The translations under genes were made by a program, and so were the position numbers. From Chalara sp. BL73 (Eukaryota; Ascomycota; Leotiomycetes; Helotiales): a stretch of 64,000 nucleotides of DNA. Each line of letters opens with the position of its first letter. Positions within the stretch are counted from its first letter, which is position 1. The notes below the pieces were generated by a model. It did no database searches and was not told where the DNA came from. It saw only the letters and a program-made list of their open reading frames with translations. Location: NCBI GenBank assembly GCA_918026815.1, contig CAKJVC010000123.1, positions 310,001 through 374,000 of the forward strand, written 5' to 3'. Below are positions 21,330-32,627 of the stretch, one piece after another.

Positions 21330-24300
21330 CTACTTGACTTTGGCGTTTTTTCTCCGAGCAAAAGGCCGTTCTTGTCCTTTTACTAGCCTTAATAAACGGC
21401 AGTACTTTTCGAACGCGACACACCCAAAAGGCTTCGTTAGTCCGTTTGCGGGCATAAACTCCGTAAGCACGTACGTTACTTGTATTCGTCTTTTTTCGGC
21501 CAGGTCACGAATATAGTAATAGCAGATATCGATATGCTTCGAGCGTTTATGCAAATAAAAGTTCTTAACTAGAGCTAGCGCTTTTTGATTGTTTCCGCGG
21601 ATCTTTACGGTTCGCGAAGGTTCTCCGATATACTTTGCGTGTTTTATATTACAAAGAATTTGTGCTAGCTATTGGCTCGTTTTAGCGCACATAGCTATTG
21701 CAACGTATTCTGATTCCGTGCTGGATGCGGCTATCGAAGTTTGCTTTATACTTTTCCAGGAAACGGGCTTTTCGTAAAGTATAGCAACGTTGCTTGAAGT
21801 GCTTTTACGGTTTGTTTTGTTTTCTGTTTAGTCGGCGTTTAAATAAAGTACCAGATTGCAGTTTTCTTTTGGCTCGTATCGCACTTTCTGTGCTACAGTA
21901 GTTTGTAGATATCGCATAAGTCCTTTAAGCGCGTTACTGTAGTGGCTTGCAGGATTTTTCATGAACTGGCTAAGCTTTCCGAGGCTAAAAGCTTTGTTTG
22001 GGCGAGTATGAACTATACTGTACATTAAGCTGCTTATAACCCGTTAGTATTCGTTAACGTTGATTCGTTAGTTATTAGGTTTTGCAGGCCGCAAATTGTC
22101 GTAGTTCTTAATAAAAGTAAGCTTTTTTTTATGAGTGCCGTGTATAAACTCGTAACGGTTCAGGACAGCGTTTAGATACTGCTTTTGATCGATCTATAGT
22201 TTTTTTGTTTTCCGGTTTCGAGTAATTCGTATACTTAGAATTTTTTTGATTTTTTCTAGGTTTTTGGCTGTGAATCGTAAAAAGAAGTAATTGTCGAACC
22301 ACTCGACATCGGTTGTTCTGGACGCTGCGAGCACTATGTCGTCGACGTAAACAAGTAAAATCAGGCCGAGCTGCGCGTGCGTAAATAAGCACGGGTCCGC
22401 CAAGCTTTGAACAAAACTTCCTGCAAGCAAATAGGATTTGCAAAGCAAGTTCTAATTTTTTGCGGTTTGTTTCAGTTCGTAAAGGCTTCGTAAAACTCGT
22501 AAAACATACTTATCGCAAACTGCTACACTGTTAGACTTTGCTAAGTAAATTCTTTTCTGGAAAGCGGATTCGGTAAACGCGTTTTTGATATCGAAGTAGC
22601 AATACTCCAGATTTTCAGCTGCGACTATAGCTAGCAAAATTCGTAACGTATCTATTCGGACTGTTAGCGCAAAAGTTTCGAAGTAGTTTTGTTCGTAAAC
22701 CTGTAAAAAACTTCGAGCAACCAGTTTAGCTTTGAAGCGCTTTACTGATTTTTCCGAAGTTGTTTTGACTGTAAAAACTCACTTAGTAGAAACTTCGTTG
22801 TAGTTTTTTAGTCTAGGTTCTTTTTTCCAGGTTTTGTTAACAGCGAGAAAAGCAAGTTCCATTTTTATAGCGTTTCGCCACTGCGAGCCGTAATTAGAAT
22901 CATTTACAGCTTGTTTATAAGTTGTAGGAATAGAGATTCCGCCGACGACAATGCTAGCTAGTGCTAATTCGTTTGTTTCGACCGAAAAAGAGTTAGCGAA
23001 AAAGTCGTTTGTTACGAGGGCTAGTATAGCTTTAAGGATTTTTTTTGCCGGCTTTTCGTTATTGCTTTCGGTAGTTTGATTTTTGTGACGTTTCCGTAAA
23101 AAGTATTTTTTACGGCCAAGTTCGGCTTGATTTTCTAAGCCGAGCTTGGGAAATTAAAGGAGCTTCGAGTTTAACAGCTTATTTTAAAGTGACTTTAAGT
23201 TGGCTTTAACAGTCGTTTTAGCTTGTAACGTTGAAGCAGCACTTTATTGAACATGTTCAGTAATTGGCTTGTTAAACGTGTTTAATAGAAGCTCAGATTC
23301 GGGCTTTAAAGTTTCTGACTTTTTGCTGATTGGCTCGCTGTTTGTTTTGTTAGGAAGCTCGACCGTAATTGGCTTAGCTATAAGATTTTTCTGGGTTTTT
23401 ACAGCGGATTCGCTGCTTTTTACGGGCTTGGTTGCTGCTAGTATTCGAATTTCGAAATTGTTTATGATTTTGAGTATTGACTCTAAATCGACAGTTTGGA
23501 AAGTAGTTTTTTTCTTTGTCGTACTAGTACCAGAAGAGCGTTTTTTTGAGGCTTTGTCTGAAAGCGAGTTCGGTGTGCTTTGCAGGCCGTTTGCGCTTCG
23601 TAGTTTTAGTTCCACCGTTTTTTTTTTAACGTTTTCGTCGATCCGTAACACTTTAGCTCTGATTGTATATTCCAGGTTTGGCGCGTAAACTCTAAGTTGA
23701 TAAGTTGTGTTTTGGCAATAACTTATAAACACGCTAACACGACTTTTATCGACGAGCTTGTTATGCTTTTTTTCAGCAGAAAGTGATTTCGGATTTATAT
23801 ATAAATAGCACTTGTTTTTTTATACGCGGATATAGTCGATCGAAAGCTTTTTACTTGTATAAACTTTTTCGGGTGAAATTTTTCTGTCGTTAATTATTGG
23901 CTTTGTTGCTGTACGGTTTTGTAAGTACGCATTAGTTTTTACGGCTTTGTTTCAGAACTTTATAAGCAGGCCTGCTTTTTTAAGCATAGCTTTCGCAGAG
24001 TTTTCGGCTATTTAGATACATTTTTCGGCAATGCTGTTTTAGTGTGATTTATAAGCAACAGTGTATTGTGGCCGAATACTGTTTTGCCGGCACTAGTCGT
24101 TTAAAAGCTTTTTCAGCTTTGCGGCATTGTCTGACTTTACGCTTACGACTTTATAGCCAGACTCTAGTTTTACTTGCTTTTTTTAAGCTTGAAAATTAGA
24201 AACTACTTTTCGCTTTGTTTTTGTAGCTAAAGTTTACACTTTGCGAGTTGCGTTGTCGATCATTTTAGCGAAGTATCTGTTTCCGCGGGCTGTAATAGAA

Positions 24301-25950
24301 AAAGGTCCGCATACGTTTACGGATACTAAGTCGAGAATGTGAGGCTTTTATAGTGTTAGCTTGCGGTTAGAGCGATTTCTTAATTTAGTTAAAGCACAGA
24401 CTTCACAAACATAGTTGAAAAGTAGAACTTTGATTTTGTTTTTCAGAGTTGTTACTGTGTAAAGTTTACGAATTACTTTTTTTCCGAAGTGTGCAAATCG
24501 TCGATAATACAGTTAGTAACGAGCCGTTGCTTTAGCGTTGCGGTTCGTAGCTAAGTTATTTGCTATGTCCGTATTTGACTTTTCGGTTGCAGAAAAAGCG
24601 CAACAGCAGGTTTGCAGGTCCGTAACAGGCTTTTTGGGCTAACTTAGAGTTACTTTAAAAAGAGTTGTTAGCTAAACATTTTTTGCTGTAAACGCTGTTT
24701 CGTCGTAATTATTAGCGATATTAAAAACTATATAAACTTTATTTGTAAAGCGTGCCGTAATAACTGTGCGGTTACTTTTTTTGTATTATATGCATTTGTT
24801 ATCGAAAAAACCTGTAAGACTATTTGCACAAACTTTTTTGCTTAAGAAAAAGTTTACTTCTAGTTTAAGAACGTATAGTACATTTAACAACAAAAAAGAT
24901 TTTTTACTTCTGACTCGTAGCTCAACCGTATTTATATAATTTGAACTTAACTGCTTTTTTTCAACTTTTATTCTGCGTCTCGGTATTTTGATCAAAAAAC
25001 GCTTAAAAAAGTGGAGTTGGTCAGTTATATAAAAAAAAGCTCCGAAGTCTGAAGCTTATTAAGAATAAAGAATTTTACGAGCGTTTTTTAAAAAAATTGC
25101 AGCCGTTTTTTCGTTGTTTGAGCTGTAAATAAGCTTTTCTGAGTCGGAGTTTAGCAGTAACGTTTCTGGGTTTGACTCGGCTTTATAGTAGCTTTTTTCC
25201 GAGTGCTTGTACTTGGGCGTTTAGTTGCTTTGTTGGTTTCGGCGTTAGCGCTGAGTTTGCCGTTTTTCGCGAACAACATTTTAAGCGACTTTTTTCTATT
25301 TGCAATTAAGGAATCAGTAGTTGCGGCCGTTGCAAAACCAGCATTCCAAGTTTTTCGACTTAGGGCTTTTACTGCAAAGCTTAGAGTACTGCGGCCGTAA
25401 GCTTTTTGTTTTGTGGTCTGTGATATACTAAGCTGCAAGTGCCGTAGCTGTTGTTTCTTTTGCAGTCAACTGGTTTTAGCGCTTGTTAAGAATAAATAGC
25501 TTGTTTTGAGTTAAAAAGTTCGGCTAAGTATCGATAACGTCGCGAGTAGTTCCGTAGCTTTCTGGAAGTTTGCCGAGCAAATAGTCAAACAAGTGTTTTT
25601 TCGTAAAAAATGCAGCTATAGCTGGATCGTCCGCAACGATCCGTCGTTAAAGCTTTTTTAGCTTGATTTACGCGTTTTCAACTTTTGTGTTTTTTTGCAT
25701 TTTAAAAGTAGTCAGCTTTTTTAAGTTTTAGCGGCGTGTATACGAGCGTGTTTGAAAGTATTTAAGCCGTAAGTTTATTTATTTGTTTTTTACGGTTGCA
25801 AATTCTTTTATAAGCTTTTTGTTTATAGAATCAATGCAAATTCGTAGCATAAATAACGCTTTAGCAAACGCTATTGTATACTCGTTTTTTTTCTCGTCGT
25901 TTTATGTTTTAAAAAGTGTGCTATTTTTTTGTAGTGTTAAAACAATCCAA
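21330..25950 (-). pseudogene. Copia gag-pol, degraded
   Basis: On the minus strand, a gag/zinc-knuckle remnant lies near 25.2-25.9 kb, with CNAGF-like spacing mutated. The gag-pre-integrase/protease region at 24786-25100 reads VELRVRSKKSFLLLNVLYVLKLEVNFFL. Integrase is near 23.8-24.6 kb. RT at 22194-22637 has CYFDIKNAFTESAFQKRIYL and the catalytic LLVYVDDIVLAAS. At 21828-22025, IVHTRPNKAFSLGKLSQF with LMRYLQTT is the RT/RNase H connection typical of Ty1/copia, and RNase H follows to about 21340. Frames are interrupted by stops and at least one shift near 22440. Confidence 0.85.
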
Positions 25951-26496
25951 GCATGCTCCTTAATTGTTTTTTTTATTACAAAAACGATTCTTTTTTTTAT
26001 AAAGTACAGCTTTAGCAGTTCGAACTAGTTTTCCTATATATTTTGGCTCAAAGTTTTTACAGGCCGCTTTGCTTTGCTAACGTAATTTATGTCGAATTGC
26101 TTAGTTTTTTGTTAAACGCGTTTAGCGAGGTTCGAAGTAAAAAAAAAAAAAGCTGTCGTATAATAGCTTTCGTGTTGTAAGTAGAATGTGAAAGCTGTCG
26201 TACAGTAGTTTTCGGTTTGAAATTTGTTAATATAGTTGAAATAGCAATTTGTATGCTTCGTAAGTTCGACTAAAGGTCCGTCGCTGTTTTATTGGCTATT
26301 CGTCGCTTTTGTATGTATTGGCAGTCCGTTGCTTTCGTGTTATTAGCTATTTGTTGCTTTTTTGTGTAGCTTTTACTGTCGTGATAAGTCCGTTAAGCTG
26401 CAGGTAGTCGTTCTTGACAGTTTGCCTTTTTTTTCGATTGGCTCTTTTTTTCTGGCTTTTTTCGTACACTCACGGTGCGAACCCGAGTTTATAACT

Positions 26497-26723
26497 TATT
26501 AAAATAAGTATGCTAAGTTGACCACAGTCAACTTGGGGAAGGGAAGCTTGTGCTGTACGCAAGGTTTGCCTAATTGCAGTGGTTCAGGGAGAATGGATTG
26601 ATTGATTGAGGAGCTCTACAGAGGTGCTCAGTAAAAGGGGTGCGACCCTTTCACTGATGACTAAGCTATCACATGAGGTATGGCCCATGCCTTACGGGTG
26701 GGCTACACCACCAATTCTCAACA
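26497..26723 (-). repeat. Copia LTR, right copy (5' LTR)
   Basis: 227 bp. Two of the six differences are mutated here, again near the inner edge (about 26567 and 26573). Confidence 0.9.
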
Positions 26724-26728
26724 ATTCG

Positions 26729-29700
26729 TATAAATTTATTGTTTTTCGGAAGTCAAAAACAAATTGTTTTTTAAGCAGTGTTATACTTTACCGGAACTGT
26801 TTATAACTGGATTTTTACTTATTTGAAAAACTATTTTATATATAAATATAATAAAAAAGAAAATAAGACTAATGCTATTTTCGACAATTACGATAAGTAT
26901 ATTCGACAATTTACGCGTATATTCGCTAATTCGGATAAAGAATTACGCGCAAAAAAAAATATTTAATTATACCGACAACTTACTAGTATTTCGGAGTATA
27001 TTGAAAAGTTTAAAGTGTTAGCAAAACGAGTAAATTAAAATAATAAAGCACTTTTTGCGTTGTATTACAAAAAACTTAAAAACGAAGTTAAAAATAATAT
27101 TGTTAAAAGAAAAAAGCTTTTAACTTTTTTTGCTATGAAAAACAAAACAATTGAAATCGACATTCGCTTGTATAAAAAACGCTTAGAAAAGAAAAACTAG
27201 TACTTTATAAGCTAGTACAACAAAAAGACTTAATTTAAGAAAGTTTAATACTACTTACTTATAAAACTGGATGCGTTTTAAAAAAAACTACGGAACAACA
27301 ATTTGTTTAAAAAAAAAATGCAGTAACAACGTAACAAAAAGCTATATTTCGAATGTAGTTTTTTAAGCTACATAGCTAGCTTTTACTGTTAAAAGCAACT
27401 TTAAAAAAACAAGAAACAGCTTAACAGTACCGGCAAAAAAAAATACAACAAAGCACTTAGCAAAGTTTTGGTTGTATTTAAAGTTAAAAAACCAGAAATG
27501 CTAAAAAAAAAACTAGAACAACAACAGATTTATACTTAGCATAAAGCTACGTGTGCTAAATGTAAAATAAAGTGCAGTATATTTTGAAAAAACAAATGCT
27601 TAAGCTGTTATTTCGACGAAAATAACGAATAAAAAAAAACTAGCAAAACTATAGAAAAATTTTTATTCCAAATAAATAAAGCAGTTATCGAGTTAAAATT
27701 CGACGAAAATTAAAATGTAAACTTAGAATTAAACTAACTTTTAAGAATTTTCGAATTAGAAAAGCGAGTTTTGCATAAATTACTATTAAAAGTTGACTAA
27801 AATAACTTAAAAGCACTTTTTAGAAAATATGTAGTTAACAATATTCTAGTAGAAAAAATCACTTTACAGCGCCGGCTAGAAATTATTAAACAAAAGATTT
27901 TTAAAAAACAAAATAAGCTAGAAAAACTAAAAAATGTACAAAAAGCTAAAAATCGTATTAAGTAAAAAGCTATACTTGCATTAAGTTCTGTTGACGAATC
28001 TAAACGAAACAACGCAATACACTACAAACACTTACAGCACGGAATTTTATACTAAACTGTATGCTATACTAACTACTGCACATATTATTACAACGCTAAG
28101 CAGTCGAAATAGTATTTTAAGCGGAAAAAACTGCTATATTTCGAAAACGACAAAGAAAAACTACTAAATAGCAAAAAACTATGCGCTTTCGGAAGCGAAA
28201 AACAGTTGTTTGTCAAAGTTAAACTAAAAATATACAATATAATAGCTATAATAAACTTTAGAGCTACAAGAAACTTTGTATTACTAAATGTAATAAAGCA
28301 TTTTAGCATATTTACGCAAGTTAAAACTAACTTTTATACTTTTACAGTAGCCGATAACACGAACGCATTATATCGAAATGAACTTGTAAATATCGAAATA
28401 TTAAAACTTAGAATAAATACAAATAATTATATAAAGTAGTTACAACTGGACGTTACTCGAATAAAGCGGCATAAGATTATTTTAAAAATGCTATAAATTA
28501 TAAAGCATAATCCAATAATTAATTAGCAAATAAAACAACTCGTTTTTAACAAGTGCTAATATACAGTCAAGCTTAAGCTGTTAACTATTAAGCTAACAAA
28601 AAGCAAAAACAAAGAAGTACAATTAAAAAAACTCGACTAAAGCTTACGAAAAGTTTGCGCTACTTTTAAAAAAAAGCTAAATTACTTAAACAAGAAATTA
28701 TATACTAAAAAAGTGTTTAAAAAGTATAAAGAGTTCGAAAAACTGTTTTTAAAGAAACAGAAACTCGCGGCTTTGCTCGAATACAAGCTATAAAATTATA
28801 AAATACTATTAATTGAAAAAGCAGTGTTTTTTAAAAAACTAATTTACTTATTATTCGAAAATAACTTGAAAACGCTTAGAAAGTTTATCGACTTTAGTCT
28901 AAAAAAAGAAATTATTAAAAAGTTAACATTACTAGCAAAAAACTCGGTGTTATTTGTATTTAAACTAAACAAAACCAAAAAGTTGTGCGTCGATTATCGA
29001 AAGTTGAACAATATAACAATTAAAAATCGCTATATACTACTAAAAGCAAACGAAATAAAAAATCGCTTGCAAAAAGCCAAAATATTTATACAGCTAAATT
29101 TACGAAATGCGTACTATAGTGTACGAATTAAAAAAAGCAAAAAATAAAAAACAGTTTTCGGAATTCGGTATAAATATTATAAGTTTACAGCTATGCCGAT
29201 AAAGCTTACGAATGTTTTCGCTATTTTTCAAAAACTGATTAACAACATTTTTATGCTATTTTTAAACGTTATTTGCATATGCTATTTAAATAACATTTTA
29301 ATTTATTTTAGTCGAGAAAAAAATCACGAAAATAATGTTAAAACAGTATTATGTGCGCTGCATAATACTGATATAAAACTTAAATTATCGAAGTGTCGAT
29401 TTAGAATTAAAAAAGTCATATTTTTAAAATATGTAATTTTTATAAAAAAAATCAAAATAAATCTAGCAAAAATTAAACTTATTTTAAAATAAAATGCTTT
29501 AATATGCGTTAAAAATGTACAATTATTTATAAGATTCGCAAATTTCTATCGAAAATTTATTAAAAAATATTCGGAATTAGTTATTTTATTAATTCGACTT
29601 ACTCGAAAAAACGTAGTTTTTAAGTAAACAACAAAAGCACAAAAAGCGTTCAACAAGTTAAAGCAAGGTTTTACTACTGTTTTTGTATTTTTTGCTTTCG

Positions 29701-31520
29701 ATACAAAAAAAAAAATCAAAGTAAAAACAAATGTATTAAATTACGCTTTAAAAGCTGTGTTTAGTTAATTTAATACAAAAAAGAAATAGCAACTAATAGC
29801 ATTTTATTTACGGAAATTTATATTAGCAAAACTTAACTACAAAATACACAACAAAAAACTACTCGCAATTGTTAATGCTTTTCGAAAATAGAAAATATAC
29901 TTAAAAAGATTTAAATACTAAATACAAGTACTAACAAACTATAAAAATCTTATTGTTTTTACTACTACTAAAAAGTTGAACCGACACTAAGTTAAGTAAA
30001 CAAAAAAACTCGCTTTATACAACTTTAAAATTTTATATGTTAAAAAAACAAAAAATGCTAAAACAAACGCATTTAGCAAAAAACCGGAATACTTTTTTAA
30101 TAAAACACATATTTTGTACATAGTACTACAACAAAATAAAAAATCGTTAGTATTTAACAAAAAAGAACTTTTTATAACAACAAAAATAAAATACCGAGTA
30201 AAAAACTTAAAGTTTATTTAAGCGTATAAAAAAAATTTTATAGCTACTAAAATTCTTAATAAACAAAAGCAAAAATTTACTATAAACAGTTTAGAAATTT
30301 TTCGTTATTACAAAAAAATTTATGTTTTATTAACTTTAAAAACGACTTTTGTAATAAAACAATACGAATTATTCGTTTACGGATATTAAAAAATCGCTAA
30401 AACAATAAACAAGATTTCTAAAAGTTACTACTTTTTAAAAATAAAAAAACTAGTTACTAGAATAGTTACCGAATACAACACGTGTATTCGAAATAAAGCT
30501 TTACGCTATGCTTTTTATAGACTAATACAATCGCCGATTATTTCGAAGCAACTATAAAAATTTATCGTATAAAACTTTATAGTAAAACTACTATTTTCGA
30601 AACAGCTAGTTTTAAAAAAATAGTACGATTTAATATTTATTATTATAAACCGAACTACTAAATATTGCTATTTAAAACTATATTTAAAAAACAGCACAGC
30701 AGAAAACTTAGCTTATACATTTTTTAAAGTCGTAATTGCGAACTATAAAACTTTAACGGAAATTATTTTAAACAAAAACAAGTTTTTTATATTTAAGTTT
30801 TAAACAACGCTTATTACGTTTATAAAAGTTAAACGAAAGTTATTAACAAGCTTTTATTTATAAACTAATAAACAAACAAAAAAATTTAACTAAACAATAA
30901 AAGTATACTTTAAATATTATGTAAACTATAAACAAAACAATTAAATCGAGCTTTTGCTATTTGTATAGTTCGTATACAACAATGTAATTAACGAAACAAC
31001 AAAAATATCGCTATTTTATGCTAATTATAGCTACGAACTAGAAGTATATTATAAACTAAACAAAAATAAAACGCATTTACAATTTGCAATAATTAAAGTC
31101 GAACAATTACAAACACTGTATTTGCAGCTAGCCGAAAACATTAAGTTTTTAAACTAAAAATCTGCAAAGTACTACAACTGTAAATATAATAAAACACTAC
31201 ACTTTAAAAAAAAAAATAAAGTTTATTTTGTTAAAAAAAACATTAAAACTAAAAAACTAAACGACAAACTAAATTATAAAAAATTGAAATTATTTAAAAT
31301 TAAACGAGTTGTAAAACTAAATGTATTCGAACTTTACTTTTTTAAAACTATAAATATATACTTAGTATTTTTTGTTTTACTTTTTAAACTAGCACTAAAA
31401 AAAGTACTGTTAGCTTTATACACAGAAATTAAACTAATCAACTTAAAAACTAAATACGAAGTCGAAAAAATTTTAAATTACAAGTATATCAAAAAAAAAC
31501 TAAAATATTTAATAAAGTAA
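26729..31520 (+). pseudogene. Element B gag-pol after the copia insertion
   Basis: Gag continues from 26729. A protease-like stretch lies at 28206-28439. RT is at 28824-29492: FIDFSLKKEIIKKLTLL, LCVDYRKLNNITIKNRY, AMPIKLTNVFAIFQKL and the catalytic CYLNNILIYFS, in which the usual DD has become NN by G-to-A changes. RNase H lies near 29.7-29.9 kb and integrase near 30.2-31.1 kb. The chromodomain region at 31284-31520 reads IYLVFFVLLFKLALKK, then INLKTKYEVEKILNYKYI. It is the least decayed copy of the A/B family pol in the window. Confidence 0.82.
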
Positions 31521-31689
31521 ATCAATTATTTGAATTTAAAAAACACATAAAAACTAAAAAAGAACTTTAGTTGCTTTAAAATGCTTAAAAAGTTTTACTG
31601 TTAATATTTAAAAGTTTTAAATAAAAAGCTTAAAAAACGTTTTTAAAAAAAAGAAAATCGTAATTTAAAAGCAGTACGCTTTCGAATAA

Positions 31690-32081
31690 GATTTCAGTAA
31701 AGTTGTTTTTCTGACTATTCAGGCTAATTTTTTTCGCTAATTTTTTTTTTTTTTTAAAGCATCGAGCTTATTTAAGAATTCGACGCTTCGCCGAATTATT
31801 TTTTGCTTTTTACGCTAAATAAACTGTTTTTGGGCTCGTATTCGTTTGGCACGAGCTAAAGCTACTTCGATAGCAGCGTTTGCCGCAGCTTTTCTTTTAG
31901 ACAGCCTTTTTTTGACTCGGTCTAAAAAAGCTTAGTTTAAAAAAGCAGGACTACTAACATTACAACTCGAAAAACTTCGTCGTACGCATTTTGAGCAGCG
32001 AAACAGGCTTTCAGTTTTTACACACTTTATAAAATGTCGATTTCGAGCATGTTTTTTTTCGCAAGCAGTACACGGAATCAT
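31690..32081 (-). pseudogene. Antisense Cys-rich/coiled-coil ORF of element B
   Basis: It starts at an ATG on the minus strand at 32081. MIPCTACEKKHARNRHFIKC, then FRCSKCVRRSFSSC, gives paired cysteines similar to fungal zinc-cluster motifs. It is followed by an Ala/Lys/Arg-rich, probably coiled-coil region (AANAAIEVALARAKRIRAQ) and a conserved QKNNFTEILF block. It has few stops despite the AT-rich setting. The left limit is approximate. A homologous ORF lies in element A at 32648-33070. The role is unknown. Confidence 0.5.
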
Positions 32082-32275
32082 TTTTTCGCCAGTCAAAATT
32101 ATTCGTTTTTTCAGATTTTTTTTTTCGATATTTTTTTTCGACGTATTTTCAGGATTTAAGCAATCGGCTGTACGTTTAGTTGTTATAATAAAAAAAGAAA
32201 ACGGCTATACGGCTTTTTACGATATTTTTTTAGTATACTTAAGTATGTAAACACGCTAGTTTAAAAAAGAAATAG

Positions 32276-32627
32276 TGTTACGCGCATCGCTAACAGGCTT
32301 ATTTTTTAAAAGCTTAAAGCTCGGTAAACTTGACTTACACAAAAAACTTTTAAAGTATAAATCACGTAATAAATTATAATAATTGTTATAATTTAAGTAG
32401 GTTTTGGATTATAGCACTTGCAATAATTTAATTTACGATAGATTTATATAAAAAGACAGTTTTTTTTAGAATAAAAGCTTCGTGCTTAACTTAAATAGTA
32501 TTTTTTTAGTATACTTGTTATTGGGATTTAATTTTTATATATGATATACCTGCTTTTTCCCAGACCAACAACCTCTCGGACTAAAATTTTCTATTTATAT
32601 CAGTTGTAGGCTGATAGGACCGTAACA
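32276..32627 (+). repeat. Element B 3' LTR
   Basis: 352 bp. The first two thirds are heavily mutated. The last 100 bp or so (ending CTGATAGGACCGTAACA) are nearly ancestral. The right flank TAATT belongs to element A in reverse. Confidence 0.9.

Larger units (their letters stand above)
21025..26723 (-). mobile_element. Ty1/copia retrotransposon inserted in gag of element B
   Basis: 227-bp LTRs at 21025-21251 and 26497-26723 are flanked by the 5-bp duplication ATTCG at 21020-21024 and 26724-26728. On the minus strand the order is gag, then integrase, RT and RNase H, the copia order. The LTRs differ at six positions, all C/T at a cytosine preceded by T or C. It is the youngest element of this stack together with gypsy-1. 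Confidence 0.93.
20456..32627 (+). mobile_element. Gypsy element B (chimeric after inversion), containing a copia insertion
   Basis: LTRs of 352 bp lie at 20456-20807 and 32276-32627, both plus. The left flank is ATTCC, from element C gag. The right flank is TAATT, from element A in reverse. The flanks do not match, yet each matches a flank of the minus-strand LTR at 36561-36912. The present element therefore joins the 5' end of one B copy (in C) to the 3' end of another (in A). The internal domains are gag, RT, RNase H, integrase and chromodomain. Without copia it is about 6.5 kb. Confidence 0.88.
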